From contig JAJQAM010000059.1 in assembly GCA_021203805.1 (NCBI GenBank), positions 1-25,237 on the forward strand: a DNA stretch of 25,237 bases. Direction: 5' to 3'. Numbering within the stretch: position 1 is the first letter of the stretch; every line of letters starts with the position of its first letter. Both the position numbers and the translations under genes were made by a program. The notes beneath the pieces were generated by a model. The model was not told the DNA's origin, did not search any database, and saw nothing but the letters and a program-made list of their open reading frames with translations. This document shows, in pieces, positions 1-7,766 of the stretch. The stretch is from Coprobacillus sp. (GTDB taxonomy: Bacteria; Bacillota_I; Bacilli_A; RFN20; CAG-826).

Positions 1-944
1 ATTCCTTCTACGGAGGAATCACAAGAATCTCTAACTCCGTCTTTAAAAGATTTGGCGCTCCGGCGATGATGGCCGTAAGCGGTAGCGCCGAGTCTTATCA
101 TGAAGGCTTTGAGATGAGTGCTTTTATCCTTGATAACGTCATTATTGAAAACACCTTAAAGGGAGATGAATACTTCTTTGACTCATATGGAATAAGTCAG
201 ATTGTTCCCTTTATTGAGGAATTTGATAGCTTCTTTAGCGGAGGCGATATTAGCTGGGTTAAGGATATTCTCACGCAATTTGATCTATCTAGTCTTTTAG
301 GTGACCTTGCTAGTTCTTTTGATATTAGCGGCATTATAAATAGCGCTACTTACTCTTCTAGTGATTACGGAAGAACCTTTATTACTAGCTATACTGGAAC
401 AAGTGGTGAAGAAAATAAAGCTCTTAACGTCCTCTACTCCGGTATGGATAGAAATATTACAGGGGATTCAGCTTCCACTGAGCTCTATCTTGACTATCAA
501 TCAAACGGCGGTGATTTCCTTATTGACTACCGTTATCCTGAAAAGGAAGGTAATCTTGCCCCTATTATTGAGGAGTTTTATGAGCATGAAATGCTCTCCC
601 TTGGAGGATATCTACCCTTATTTGTTACTAATACCGGTAAGATATTTACGGTGGGTCTTAATGCTTCAGTGTCCTTATCGGGTACAGGCACAATTACATC
701 ATACCTATATGATGTTAAAGACGCGCTTAACGACGAGTCTGACACAGATAAATCAATGGTTGGCATAAACGTAACCATGAGTATACTTGGTAATACTAGT
801 ACTATTTATAGCTATGGCGGTGGTCATGACCTTAATGACACTGAAGGCGGACTAACCGAAGAAGACACTGACCTTATGCTTTACTACCGATACGGAAAAA
901 TGTGTATTGCCATCGTTTTAGAGCTCTACCCATCCGCTTTATAA
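1..944 (+). CDS. C-terminal part of a large secreted/surface protein (5' end outside window)
   Basis: The reading frame is open from the first complete codon (position 3) to the TAA at 942-944. The first visible residues already match the middle of the lipoprotein encoded at 1927-4677, so the apparent ATG at 66 is internal and the gene is truncated by the window edge. The two proteins align along this whole stretch. Shared blocks include KRFGAPA, EYFF.SYGI, TGTSG, ALPLF/YLPLF.TNTGKIFT, YL.DVKDALNDD, and a C-terminal D(D/T)...L.YYRY segment. About 314 residues are visible, with no transmembrane segment and no catalytic motif I recognise. Asn/Ser/Gly/Asp-rich short-strand composition suggests a beta-rich extracellular domain. 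Function unknown. It is presumably also a lipoprotein, but its signal peptide is not in view. Confidence 0.75.
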   Translation, partial: SFYGGITRISNSVFKRFGAPAMMAVSGSAESYHEGFEMSAFILDNVIIENTLKGDEYFFDSYGISQIVPFIEEFDSFFSGGDISWVKDILTQFDLSSLLGDLASSFDISGIINSATYSSSDYGRTFITSYTGTSGEENKALNVLYSGMDRNITGDSASTELYLDYQSNGGDFLIDYRYPEKEGNLAPIIEEFYEHEMLSLGGYLPLFVTNTGKIFTVGLNASVSLSGTGTITSYLYDVKDALNDESDTDKSMVGINVTMSILGNTSTIYSYGGGHDLNDTEGGLTEEDTDLMLYYRYGKMCIAIVLELYPSAL

Positions 945-961
945 AATCTAATCATAATAGC

Positions 962-992
962 AAAAAAGCAGCCCAATCTGGACTGCTTTTTA
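962..992. terminator. Bidirectional intrinsic terminator
   Basis: AAAAAGCAG (963-971) pairs with CTGCTTTTT (983-991). One mismatch separates this from two further C-G pairs nearer the loop. There is an A-run on one side and a T-run on the other, so it can end both the + strand surface-protein gene (stop at 944) and the convergent rpsD (stop at 1011). Confidence 0.85.
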
Positions 993-1010
993 TTTATCTA
1001 ATTATTCTAG

Positions 1011-1616
1011 TTAGAGCTTTCTATTATAGTACTCAACGATTTGTGATTCGTTAATATCGCTTGGAAGTTCGTCTCGAAGTGGTTCTCTTAGGTATTTACC
1101 GCTCATGGCGGCGGTGTCAACACTTACATAGGAAATCTTCATGTGATTTGACTCTAAAGACTCTTTAATGACTTTGAAGTCTTTGGCGTGTTCTCTAACG
1201 GCAATGGTATCCCCTACTTTACAGAGAGAGCTAGGGATATCAACTTTCTTTCCATTGACCTCGATATGACCGTGTGTGACAAGCTGACGGGCGCCCCGTC
1301 TAGTTCTGGCAAATCCCATGCGGTAGACGAGATTATCAAGACGAGACTCACAGATTTTCATGAAGGCAAAGCCGGTGACTTCTTTGCTCTTAAGAGCGAG
1401 ATTGAAGTAGCGCTGAAACTGACGCTCATTAATCCCATACATCTCTCTTAGCTTTTGCTTTTCGATGAGCTGCTTTCCATAGTCACTTGGCTTTTTCTTT
1501 CTGTCTTTACCGTGCTGACCGGGAGCGTAGGGCCTTCTTGCGATCTCTTTTCCGGTTTCGAGAGTGGAGAAGCCGAGTCTTCTAGACCTTTTCCATGACG
1601 GACCAGTATATCTCAT
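1011..1616 (-). CDS. rpsD: 30S ribosomal protein S4
   Basis: Primary 16S rRNA-binding protein of the small subunit and, in Bacilli, repressor of its own mRNA. The protein starts MRYTGPSWKRSRRLG, followed by the RRPYAPGQHG block, then the S4 RNA-binding domain (SRLDNLVYRMGFARTRRGARQLVTHGHI.VNG) in the second half. It ends in the usual E..QIVEYYNRKL tail. It is about 201 aa, normal for the family. The N-terminal region has no zinc-binding cysteines, so this is the zinc-free (C-minus) form. I place the start at the ATG at 1616: it gives the canonical N-terminus and lies about 11 nt from an AAAGGA Shine-Dalgarno. The GTG at 1625 would extend it by 3 residues but is only about 3 nt from that site. 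Monocistronic, with its own promoter and leader. Confidence 0.97.
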   Translation of the reverse strand: MRYTGPSWKRSRRLGFSTLETGKEIARRPYAPGQHGKDRKKKPSDYGKQLIEKQKLREMYGINERQFQRYFNLALKSKEVTGFAFMKICESRLDNLVYRMGFARTRRGARQLVTHGHIEVNGKKVDIPSSLCKVGDTIAVREHAKDFKVIKESLESNHMKISYVSVDTAAMSGKYLREPLRDELPSDINESQIVEYYNRKL

Positions 1617-1661
1617 GATGTGCACATTCCTTTCTTTATTATTTACAAATAAATAATTGGT

Positions 1662-1756
1662 GTAAATCCCTCACTCCGGGTGTTAGTCATGGTTTCGCCC
1701 TTAAAGCTCGGGTTACTTCGTTTCTTAGGGACTAACATCAGTCAAGGAGTATTTAC
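1662..1756 (-). promoter_or_regulatory. Structured 5' leader of rpsD, probable S4 autoregulatory element
   Basis: On the - strand, an outer stem pairs GTAAAT (1756-1751) with ATTTAC (1667-1662) and ACTCC (1750-1746) with GGAGT (1677-1673), with a 5-nt bulge on one side. An inner perfect 8-bp stem pairs TGTTAGTC (1737-1730) with GACTAACA (1688-1681), enclosing a purine-rich internal region with CCTAAG/CTTTAAGG complementarity. The element sits between the rpsD promoter and start codon. Bacilli rpsD leaders are known to fold into an S4-binding structure that represses translation. The identification rests on position and pairing, not on a covariance-model match. Confidence 0.75.
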
Positions 1757-1779
1757 ATGCTTCTTTATATGCGTTTAAT

Positions 1780-1808
1780 AATATATATAATTATTAAAGT
1801 AGTGTCAA
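1780..1808 (-). promoter_or_regulatory. Sigma-A promoter of rpsD
   Basis: Reading the - strand: consensus TTGACA (1808-1803), a 17-nt spacer, then TATATT (1785-1780). This predicts a start near 1773, just upstream of the structured leader, giving an untranslated region of about 155 nt. Confidence 0.8.
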
Positions 1809-1831
1809 ATAAAAAAGTAAAAAGACAAATT

Positions 1832-1904
1832 TTGACCCTTTAAATAGTCTAACTATGAATTTAGAAAAAATTTGTTTTTTTTTTTTTTTTGATTCACTTA
1901 TAAT
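1832..1904 (+). promoter_or_regulatory. Promoter region of the surface lipoprotein gene
   Basis: Two arrangements are possible. First, TTGACC (1832-1837) with a weak -10 (TATGAA, 1854-1859, 16-nt spacer). Second, a perfect TATAAT (1899-1904) whose -35 would fall at or in front of the T tract (TTGTTT at 1872-1877 would be about 21 nt away, longer than optimal). In the first case the T tract lies in the untranslated leader, in the second between -35 and -10. The region is back-to-back with the rpsD promoter. Confidence 0.55.
1875..1890 (+). repeat. 16-T homopolymer tract upstream of the lipoprotein gene
   Basis: An uninterrupted run of 16 T, following AAAAAATTTG, lies directly upstream of a consensus TATAAT. 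This is the longest homopolymer I see in the window. Tracts of this length are prone to slipped-strand length change. See findings for a possible phase-variation role. Confidence 0.9.
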
Positions 1905-1926
1905 TTGGCATATAGGGATTAAAAAT

Positions 1927-4677
1927 ATGAAAAAATCAGTCTTACTAGTTAGTCTTTTAGCGGTTAGCTCTCTCTCGTCCTGCACCACAGTGGTGGGGAA
2001 AAAAGACGATGGGGGTAGTGATAATGACGCCGTAGTAAGCGGCGATATAAGTATCGAGTTAAAAGGTCTTGACGCGTTCTATCTTCCAACGGACACAATT
2101 GAGTGGGAGAATGTCTATCTCTTAGTAACGCCCGCTAGTGGAAAAAATAGCGTAAGCCTTACTAAAGGAGAATTTGATGTCGATGCTCCTACGAATGAAG
2201 AAACCGAATTTGTTTTAAATACATCCGGCCTATATACCTATAGTAATAGCGGCTCTCTTATTCCCGAAGGGGACTATGATATTAGCTACTATTTTGTCTA
2301 TGATGAGACGGAGTATAGCGGTAGTTTTACGAGTATCGCTGTTACTGAATACCCTTCTAGTTTATATGTTGTTTTCTACTTCCTTGAACCTGACTTTGTG
2401 ACCGCTTATAAAGATAATCTCGCTAATCGAGTAAGTGATAATGAGGAAGCGGGTGAAGATACCTTCTATGAAGGATGCGAGTATACCGTAGGAGATGATA
2501 ACCCCTTTATTTTTAAGCCCACTCTTCAATTATTTGATAAGAGTCTCCAGTATGTCGTGGCTGACTCCTACGCGGTAAATGCAGCGTTATACCTAGAAAA
2601 TGAAGATGGAAGCCGTACTAATGTCATTGATGACACTGAGTATGTCACTTACTCTAGCTTTAGCTTCCAGTTTACTGAGGCCGCTATCGGACATACCTTT
2701 ACAGTGGAGATGTCCCCTAAGTATTTTACTCATGACCTCTCTAATAACCCCTTAGAGCCCGTTACTTTTACCTTTAACGTTGAAGACGGCTATAACGCTT
2801 ATACTGGGCTAGATCTCGATATGATTAACGCTGCTCCAGAAGATATTGAATATGAATGGAACGGTCTATACGACTGGTATATTACTTATGACACGATGAT
2901 AAGCGATCAGTCTATTCTCTATGACCCTGAATATAAATACACTCATACCCCTTATGACCCAAAGGTTGATGAAACTAATGGGAAAGAAAACTATCCATGC
3001 TACTGCCCCTTCCCTTACGCTGATGTATGGAATAACTTCTTCGAAGAGAGGGGAATAGAGGCTCACTATATTAACGGCCTATATATGCATGGAGATATTA
3101 AGCTCTCTATGGATGATTTCCCTGATGAATATAAGATTAGTAAAGAAGAAGCCGAGTATACATATTGCTATGACTATCAAACAGGAGCCTATCAACGTAG
3201 TAGCATGGACTATGAAGAGATGATTGGATCTCTCCGTGATAAGACGATCCTTTTTAATCACTTTATGGCGGATGATTTTACTTTTAATGGGAATCTCTTT
3301 ACTCTTGACTGCTCCGACATTAGATGGTGTAGAACTTACGCCACTGGCGAGATATCCTCTACTCCTCAGTTTTTTGATGAGAGTAAAGATAATAACGCTC
3401 AAGGAGGCTGTTTCCTCTTCTGCTTCTCCGGGACATTTGTTAGCTATAACTACCCACAGTGCTACCGCACTGCCTCTGATGAAGAGGGCGAGACAGCATA
3501 CCTCGTTAACTTAAGCGCTAGGGGAAATCTTGACCTCTCGGGAACGGGAGCAAATTTCCCTAGACCTGATAGTGAGACTAGTGGCTCCACTAACTCAAGA
3601 AGAGCGGGGACGATTATGTTTTGCTCCTCAAGTGGCACTCATACAGTGGTCAATAACGTAATAGCAAAAGAGTTTCTTATAGGTTTCTATGCAAGACATG
3701 CTAATGAGCTCTATACCTGCCTCGAAATTAATCATACAAAACTCTATGATACATATGCCGCTGGCTGCTACTCCTATAACGGCGGTCTTACTAAGATCTC
3801 AAATAGCGAGCTTAAGAGATTTGGCGCTCCCGCTCTAATGGCGGTTTCTAATAAGCGCTTCTTTACGATGACAGGCCATAATGCTGATGATAGTAGTTCA
3901 TATCTTAAAGACGGCTTTGGAGCGTGCACCTACGAGCTTGATAACGTTAATATTGATAACACCTTACAAGGTGGTGAATACTTCTTTGTCTCCTATGGAA
4001 TAACTGAAATAGTTCCATATATTATGGAATTTGATTCTGTCTTTAATGGTGGAAACATTGAATGGATTAAAGACTTCCTTGGGAACTATGCAAGTCTTGT
4101 TAGTAATGCCGAATTTAACGCAGAAAATTATGGTAAGACATATATCACAGAATATACTGGAACCTCTGGAGATAGTAACACTGCGGTTAACGCTTTATAT
4201 ACTGGAATGGATGAATATATCACCGCTAGTAGTGCTAGCATCCAAACAACCGACCTCTTCCTTGATTATAAATCGAGTAGTGGTGGCGGTTTTACTATTG
4301 ACTATCGAAATACAGATGAGACAACAGATAACCTTGCTTATGTTATCGAGCAATTTTATGAATATTCAGAAATGTCTCTAAGCGGAGCCCTTCCTCTATT
4401 TGCAACAAATACTGGTAAAATATTTACTATTGGCGTTGCGGGTTCGCTTACAAATGTTGATTCCTATTTATTTGATGTTAAGGATGCCTTAAACGACGAC
4501 ACAGACGAAACTAAATCCATGCTTAATATCGCTTTGATTGGTTCCGCAACTAAAAACCATGATCTTTCAGAAACCGAAGAAGGCGGCTTAGACGAGGATG
4601 ACACTGAACTTCTCTTCTATTACCGTTATAACGGGATGGCTATCGCCGTAGTTTTATCCCTTTACGATACCAATTAA
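1927..4677 (+). CDS. Large surface lipoprotein, beta-rich, function unknown
   Basis: 916 aa. A lipoprotein signal peptide begins MKKSVLLVSLLAVSS and ends in a lipobox (Leu-Ser-Ser-Cys, Cys at about residue 19), followed by an Asp/Gly/Ser-rich linker. I place the start at 1927 because it gives this signal peptide and has an AGGG site 9 nt upstream. The reading frame extends back to 1855, but only through the T tract and promoter. After the linker come about 300 residues of short beta-strand-like segments that look like immunoglobulin-like or beta-sandwich modules. A middle region is rich in Tyr/Asp. From about residue 550 there is a segment with repeating short strands (AKEFLIGFYARH..., HTKLYDTYAAGCYS, ...NSELKRFGAPALMA) reminiscent of a right-handed beta-helix. 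The last 300 residues are shared with the gene at 1-944. No catalytic motif is recognised. Anchored outside the membrane; an adhesin or a polymer-binding role is possible but not shown. Confidence 0.85.
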   Translation: MKKSVLLVSLLAVSSLSSCTTVVGKKDDGGSDNDAVVSGDISIELKGLDAFYLPTDTIEWENVYLLVTPASGKNSVSLTKGEFDVDAPTNEETEFVLNTSGLYTYSNSGSLIPEGDYDISYYFVYDETEYSGSFTSIAVTEYPSSLYVVFYFLEPDFVTAYKDNLANRVSDNEEAGEDTFYEGCEYTVGDDNPFIFKPTLQLFDKSLQYVVADSYAVNAALYLENEDGSRTNVIDDTEYVTYSSFSFQFTEAAIGHTFTVEMSPKYFTHDLSNNPLEPVTFTFNVEDGYNAYTGLDLDMINAAPEDIEYEWNGLYDWYITYDTMISDQSILYDPEYKYTHTPYDPKVDETNGKENYPCYCPFPYADVWNNFFEERGIEAHYINGLYMHGDIKLSMDDFPDEYKISKEEAEYTYCYDYQTGAYQRSSMDYEEMIGSLRDKTILFNHFMADDFTFNGNLFTLDCSDIRWCRTYATGEISSTPQFFDESKDNNAQGGCFLFCFSGTFVSYNYPQCYRTASDEEGETAYLVNLSARGNLDLSGTGANFPRPDSETSGSTNSRRAGTIMFCSSSGTHTVVNNVIAKEFLIGFYARHANELYTCLEINHTKLYDTYAAGCYSYNGGLTKISNSELKRFGAPALMAVSNKRFFTMTGHNADDSSSYLKDGFGACTYELDNVNIDNTLQGGEYFFVSYGITEIVPYIMEFDSVFNGGNIEWIKDFLGNYASLVSNAEFNAENYGKTYITEYTGTSGDSNTAVNALYTGMDEYITASSASIQTTDLFLDYKSSSGGGFTIDYRNTDETTDNLAYVIEQFYEYSEMSLSGALPLFATNTGKIFTIGVAGSLTNVDSYLFDVKDALNDDTDETKSMLNIALIGSATKNHDLSETEEGGLDEDDTELLFYYRYNGMAIAVVLSLYDTN

Positions 4678-4704
4678 AATTACTAGTTTAATCTTAATGG
4701 CATT

Positions 4705-4735
4705 AAAAGCGGCCCTACGTTAGGCCGCTTTTTTT
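4705..4735 (+). terminator. Intrinsic terminator after the lipoprotein gene
   Basis: AAAAGCGGCC (4705-4714) pairs perfectly with GGCCGCTTTT (4723-4732) around an 8-nt loop, followed by more T. A strong rho-independent terminator 28 nt after the stop codon. Confidence 0.93.
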
Positions 4736-4821
4736 ACCATCATGCTCATCTTGGTTACTGATTAACTAGCTAACATAAGCCCTCTCTATTCTTTTAAGTT
4801 TATTATTTAGCTAATCTTCGA

Positions 4822-4860
4822 TAGAATATAAATAAGGATTTTCGTATATTAGTATACGAA
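4822..4860 (+). promoter_or_regulatory. Candidate ezrA promoter element and perfect inverted repeat
   Basis: A -10-like TAGAAT (4822-4827) lies 54 nt before ezrA, with only a poor -35. Just downstream is a perfect inverted repeat with 8-bp arms, TTCGTATA (4841-4848) and TATACGAA (4853-4860), around TTAG. If the -10 is right, the repeat lies at the start of the mRNA leader, where it could be a hairpin or a DNA operator. No T-run follows, so it is not a terminator. Confidence 0.5.
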
Positions 4861-4880
4861 CTTAATTATTTAAAGATCAT

Positions 4881-6611
4881 ATGAGAGGCCTTACTATTTA
4901 TCTAACCAGCACACAGACAACAATCCTAGTTGTTTCTATGAGCGTTTTAGGAGCGGCGATTATCGCCGTGCTTATATTTCTTTTTATCCGCTACATCTAT
5001 ACCCCAAGACGCTATAAGAGACAGATTAGAGACCTTGATAGTAAGACTAGCTATTACTCCGGCCTCCTTAGAGGGCAGGTCTCTCAGTATCTTAACCGCC
5101 TTGAACAGGTCTCTAGGTCTAATCTCTTATTCGTAGAGCTTTACGAAGAGTATTCCACTAGTTACCGTCACATCATGGATAGCGACGAAAAGTTTGCCCT
5201 CGAAAACGTTAATCAGCTTAGAGAGCTTCTCTCTAATAAACAGTATAAATCTCTTAAAGTCTCCCTTCAAAACGCTCAGGGAGCGGTTTCTATATATGAA
5301 AACGCGGTTAATTCATTAAACGATAAACTCATAGAATGCTCTAGACCAGACGATGAATGTAGAGCAAGACTCGTCTCTCTTAAAGAGATGTATCGCTACG
5401 TTGAGCAGTCCTATAAAGATGTCTCTAGCGAGCTCACTCTCGTCTCCTCTTCTTTTGAGCAGGTCTTTCACAAACTCGACTCCCTTTTAAGTGACACCGA
5501 GGATCACCTAAGCCGAGCGGAATACGAGGAAGCTAACGCTAATTTACCGACGATAGAGAAAGTCTTATCCTCTCTTGAGAGAGCGATTAAAGAGCTTCCT
5601 AACCTCTGTATCCTCGTTGAGGATATCATTCCTAACGCTATTAAAAGCGTGACGTCCCGCTATAACGAGCTTATAGGTAAAGATATTCCTCTATATCACC
5701 TTGGCTTTAAGAACTATTCCACGCAGTGGAATACTTCTATATCAAACATTAAAAAGAAGCTTAAAGATCTCGATTTAAGCGGCGTTAGTAAAGAGCTAGG
5801 CCGTATTCAAAGCGAGATTGATGAGATGAATATAAAGCTTGGGGAAGAAGGCGCGGATAAAGACGTCTTTAACTCGTCTAGCTACGACGTCTATCATAAA
5901 GTCAGCGCTCTTGACGATGAGTTTATTAAAGTGAGCTCCCGTCTTCCTAAATACGAAGAGGGCTATATCCTTAACGAAGAAGAGCTTAATAAATTCGATG
6001 AGCTTAAAGTGGATATTAACGAGGTCACTAGCGCGAAGCGTAACCTTGAGACCATTCTTCATGAAACCACTCCGCAGCCCTACTCCTATCTTGCCACGGT
6101 CTTAACCGAGGTTAATATGCTCTATGACTCCACTAGTAAAAAGCTTCATGACTTTACCTCTTATCTTGACTCCCTAAAAAGTAGTAGTGAGGAAGCCTAT
6201 AAACTTATCTTTGACTACGTCTATAAGCTTAAAGAGCTAGAAGCGAGTATGAGAAGCCTAGCTATTAGTGATATCTTTGACCTTTATAAAGAGAGAATTA
6301 ATGACTGCTACGCGCTTATTAATGAAATAGACGCGCTTCTTACCGCGGCCCCTATTGACGTTGATAAAGTAAAAGAGGAAAGCACCGCCCTTAAAGAAAT
6401 TGCTGACTCGACGATTAGAGAGGTAAGTGGGATTATAAGCGAAGCACACCTAGCGGAAAGCGCGCTTGTCTATCTCGCTCAGGATAGAGCCAAGCAAAAC
6501 GATATCAACTCTCAGGTTCTCCTTCTTGAGCAGGAGTTCTTTAAAGGCCACTTTAAAAACGTCTATGACACCGCCACCACGATCTATCAAGCCCGTCATA
6601 TCGATAGCTAA
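4881..6611 (+). CDS. ezrA: Septation ring formation regulator EzrA
   Basis: EzrA is a membrane-anchored, spectrin-like protein of Bacilli. It modulates FtsZ ring assembly and links the divisome to cell-wall synthesis. This 576-aa product (family about 560-575) has one N-terminal transmembrane segment (about residues 15-38, rich in Val/Ile/Leu/Ala), then basic residues (YTPRRYKRQ). The rest is almost entirely helical and coiled-coil-like, matching the Nout/Cin topology of EzrA. The pattern LPTIEKVLSSLERAIKELP...EDIIPNAIKSVTSRYNEL resembles the repeat pattern of the family. Sequence identity is low, as usual for EzrA, so synteny carries weight: ezrA-iscS-thiI near rpsD is the arrangement in Bacillus and Staphylococcus. 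There is no clear Shine-Dalgarno before the ATG at 4881; a later ATG (residue 20) would cut into the membrane segment. First gene of an operon with iscS (7 nt) and thiI. Confidence 0.88.
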   Translation: MRGLTIYLTSTQTTILVVSMSVLGAAIIAVLIFLFIRYIYTPRRYKRQIRDLDSKTSYYSGLLRGQVSQYLNRLEQVSRSNLLFVELYEEYSTSYRHIMDSDEKFALENVNQLRELLSNKQYKSLKVSLQNAQGAVSIYENAVNSLNDKLIECSRPDDECRARLVSLKEMYRYVEQSYKDVSSELTLVSSSFEQVFHKLDSLLSDTEDHLSRAEYEEANANLPTIEKVLSSLERAIKELPNLCILVEDIIPNAIKSVTSRYNELIGKDIPLYHLGFKNYSTQWNTSISNIKKKLKDLDLSGVSKELGRIQSEIDEMNIKLGEEGADKDVFNSSSYDVYHKVSALDDEFIKVSSRLPKYEEGYILNEEELNKFDELKVDINEVTSAKRNLETILHETTPQPYSYLATVLTEVNMLYDSTSKKLHDFTSYLDSLKSSSEEAYKLIFDYVYKLKELEASMRSLAISDIFDLYKERINDCYALINEIDALLTAAPIDVDKVKEESTALKEIADSTIREVSGIISEAHLAESALVYLAQDRAKQNDINSQVLLLEQEFFKGHFKNVYDTATTIYQARHIDS

Positions 6612-6618
6612 TAAATAA

Positions 6619-7761
6619 ATGAAAGAAATCGCAAAAGTAATATATTTTGATAACGCCGCTTCCACGAAAACGAGTAGTGAAAACCTTTCTTTATTTATGG
6701 AAACCTCCGCTAATTACTACGCTAACCCCTCAAGTCATCATAGCCTCGCTTATGAGGCCTCTCATAAGCTTAGTGAAGCGAGAAGCGATATCTTAAAGGC
6801 TCTTAATATTAAGGGGAGCTCCGTTATTTTTACTAGCGGAGCCACTGAGGCTAATAACCTTGCGATTAAGGGAGTGGCCTATAAATACGCCTCGCGGGGG
6901 AGGCATCTTATTACCTCTGCGGTAGAGCACCCCTCTGTTTTAGAGGTTTTTAAAGAGCTAGAAAAAGAAGGCTACGAGGTCACTTATCTTCCCGTTAAAG
7001 AGGACTGCAGTGTGGATATAGACTCTCTTAAAGCGGCGATAAGAAAAGACACCATCCTCGTCTCTCTTATCTACGTTAATAATGAAGTGGGCTCTATTAA
7101 TCCGATTCCAGAGATTGCCTCTCTTTTAAAAGAGTATCCTAAAATTGTCTTCCACACCGACGCCTCTCAGTCCGTTGGGAAAGCCGAGATTGATGTGAGC
7201 GAGGCGGATCTAGTAACTATTTCCTCTCATAAGATATATGGGACTAAGGGAAGCGGAGCCCTTATTAAAAAGAATAATATCTCTCTTTCTCCCCTTTTTA
7301 ACGGCGGGGGTCAGGAAGAGGGCCTAAGAAGCGGAACATATGATCTCCCTAGTGCGGTCGTACTTAGTAGCGCCGTGAAAAACGCCGTGAAAAACGTCAG
7401 AGAGTATATAAAAACCCTTACCCCTCTTAAAGACGCCCTCTTTACTTATCTAGAGGCTAATCCCGCTCTCTATCATATAAACTCACCTAAAGACTGTACC
7501 CCTTTTATTATTAATTTCTCTCTTTTAACTAAGAAAGCCTCAGTGGTCGTCGAGGCACTCTCAAGAGAAGGGATTATGGTGAGCACCCGCTCATCATGTC
7601 ATGAAAAGAGTAATGATCCCTCTCACGTCGTTATGAGTATGTTTAACGATGAAAAACTAGGAAGCGAGTCTATTAGAGTGAGCTTTGCCCCAGATAATAC
7701 CTTAGAGGAAGTAAACTATTTTATCGAAACACTAGATAGAATCATAAAGGAGCTATATTAA
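6619..7761 (+). CDS. iscS: Cysteine desulfurase (IscS/NifS/NifZ type) supplying sulfur to ThiI
   Basis: PLP-dependent removal of sulfur from cysteine, giving an enzyme persulfide and alanine. 380 aa. Visible motifs: FDNAAST at residues 10-16, SGATEANN at 73-80, the cofactor-stacking His in VEHPSV (H104), Asp181 in HTDASQ, the Schiff-base Lys in SSHK (K205), and the active-site loop Cys in STRSSC (C327). The short loop around C327 (SSCHEKSND) resembles the Bacillus NifZ-like, ThiI-dedicated desulfurases. It lies 7 nt after ezrA and 5 nt before thiI. The fixed iscS-thiI pairing argues that its main acceptor is ThiI (4-thiouridine in tRNA, possibly thiamine thiazole) rather than Fe-S cluster assembly. 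No obvious Shine-Dalgarno; translation may be coupled to ezrA. Confidence 0.93.
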   Translation: MKEIAKVIYFDNAASTKTSSENLSLFMETSANYYANPSSHHSLAYEASHKLSEARSDILKALNIKGSSVIFTSGATEANNLAIKGVAYKYASRGRHLITSAVEHPSVLEVFKELEKEGYEVTYLPVKEDCSVDIDSLKAAIRKDTILVSLIYVNNEVGSINPIPEIASLLKEYPKIVFHTDASQSVGKAEIDVSEADLVTISSHKIYGTKGSGALIKKNNISLSPLFNGGGQEEGLRSGTYDLPSAVVLSSAVKNAVKNVREYIKTLTPLKDALFTYLEANPALYHINSPKDCTPFIINFSLLTKKASVVVEALSREGIMVSTRSSCHEKSNDPSHVVMSMFNDEKLGSESIRVSFAPDNTLEEVNYFIETLDRIIKELY

Positions 7762-7766
7762 GCCTA

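Noticed and set aside
66..68. ATG as start of the first gene
   Set aside because: The frame is open to the window edge and the preceding residues match the paralog, so it is internal.
1855..1926. Upstream ATG adding 24 residues to the lipoprotein
   Set aside because: The extension is coded by the T tract and promoter region and would bury the lipoprotein signal peptide; the ATG at 1927 has a ribosome binding site.
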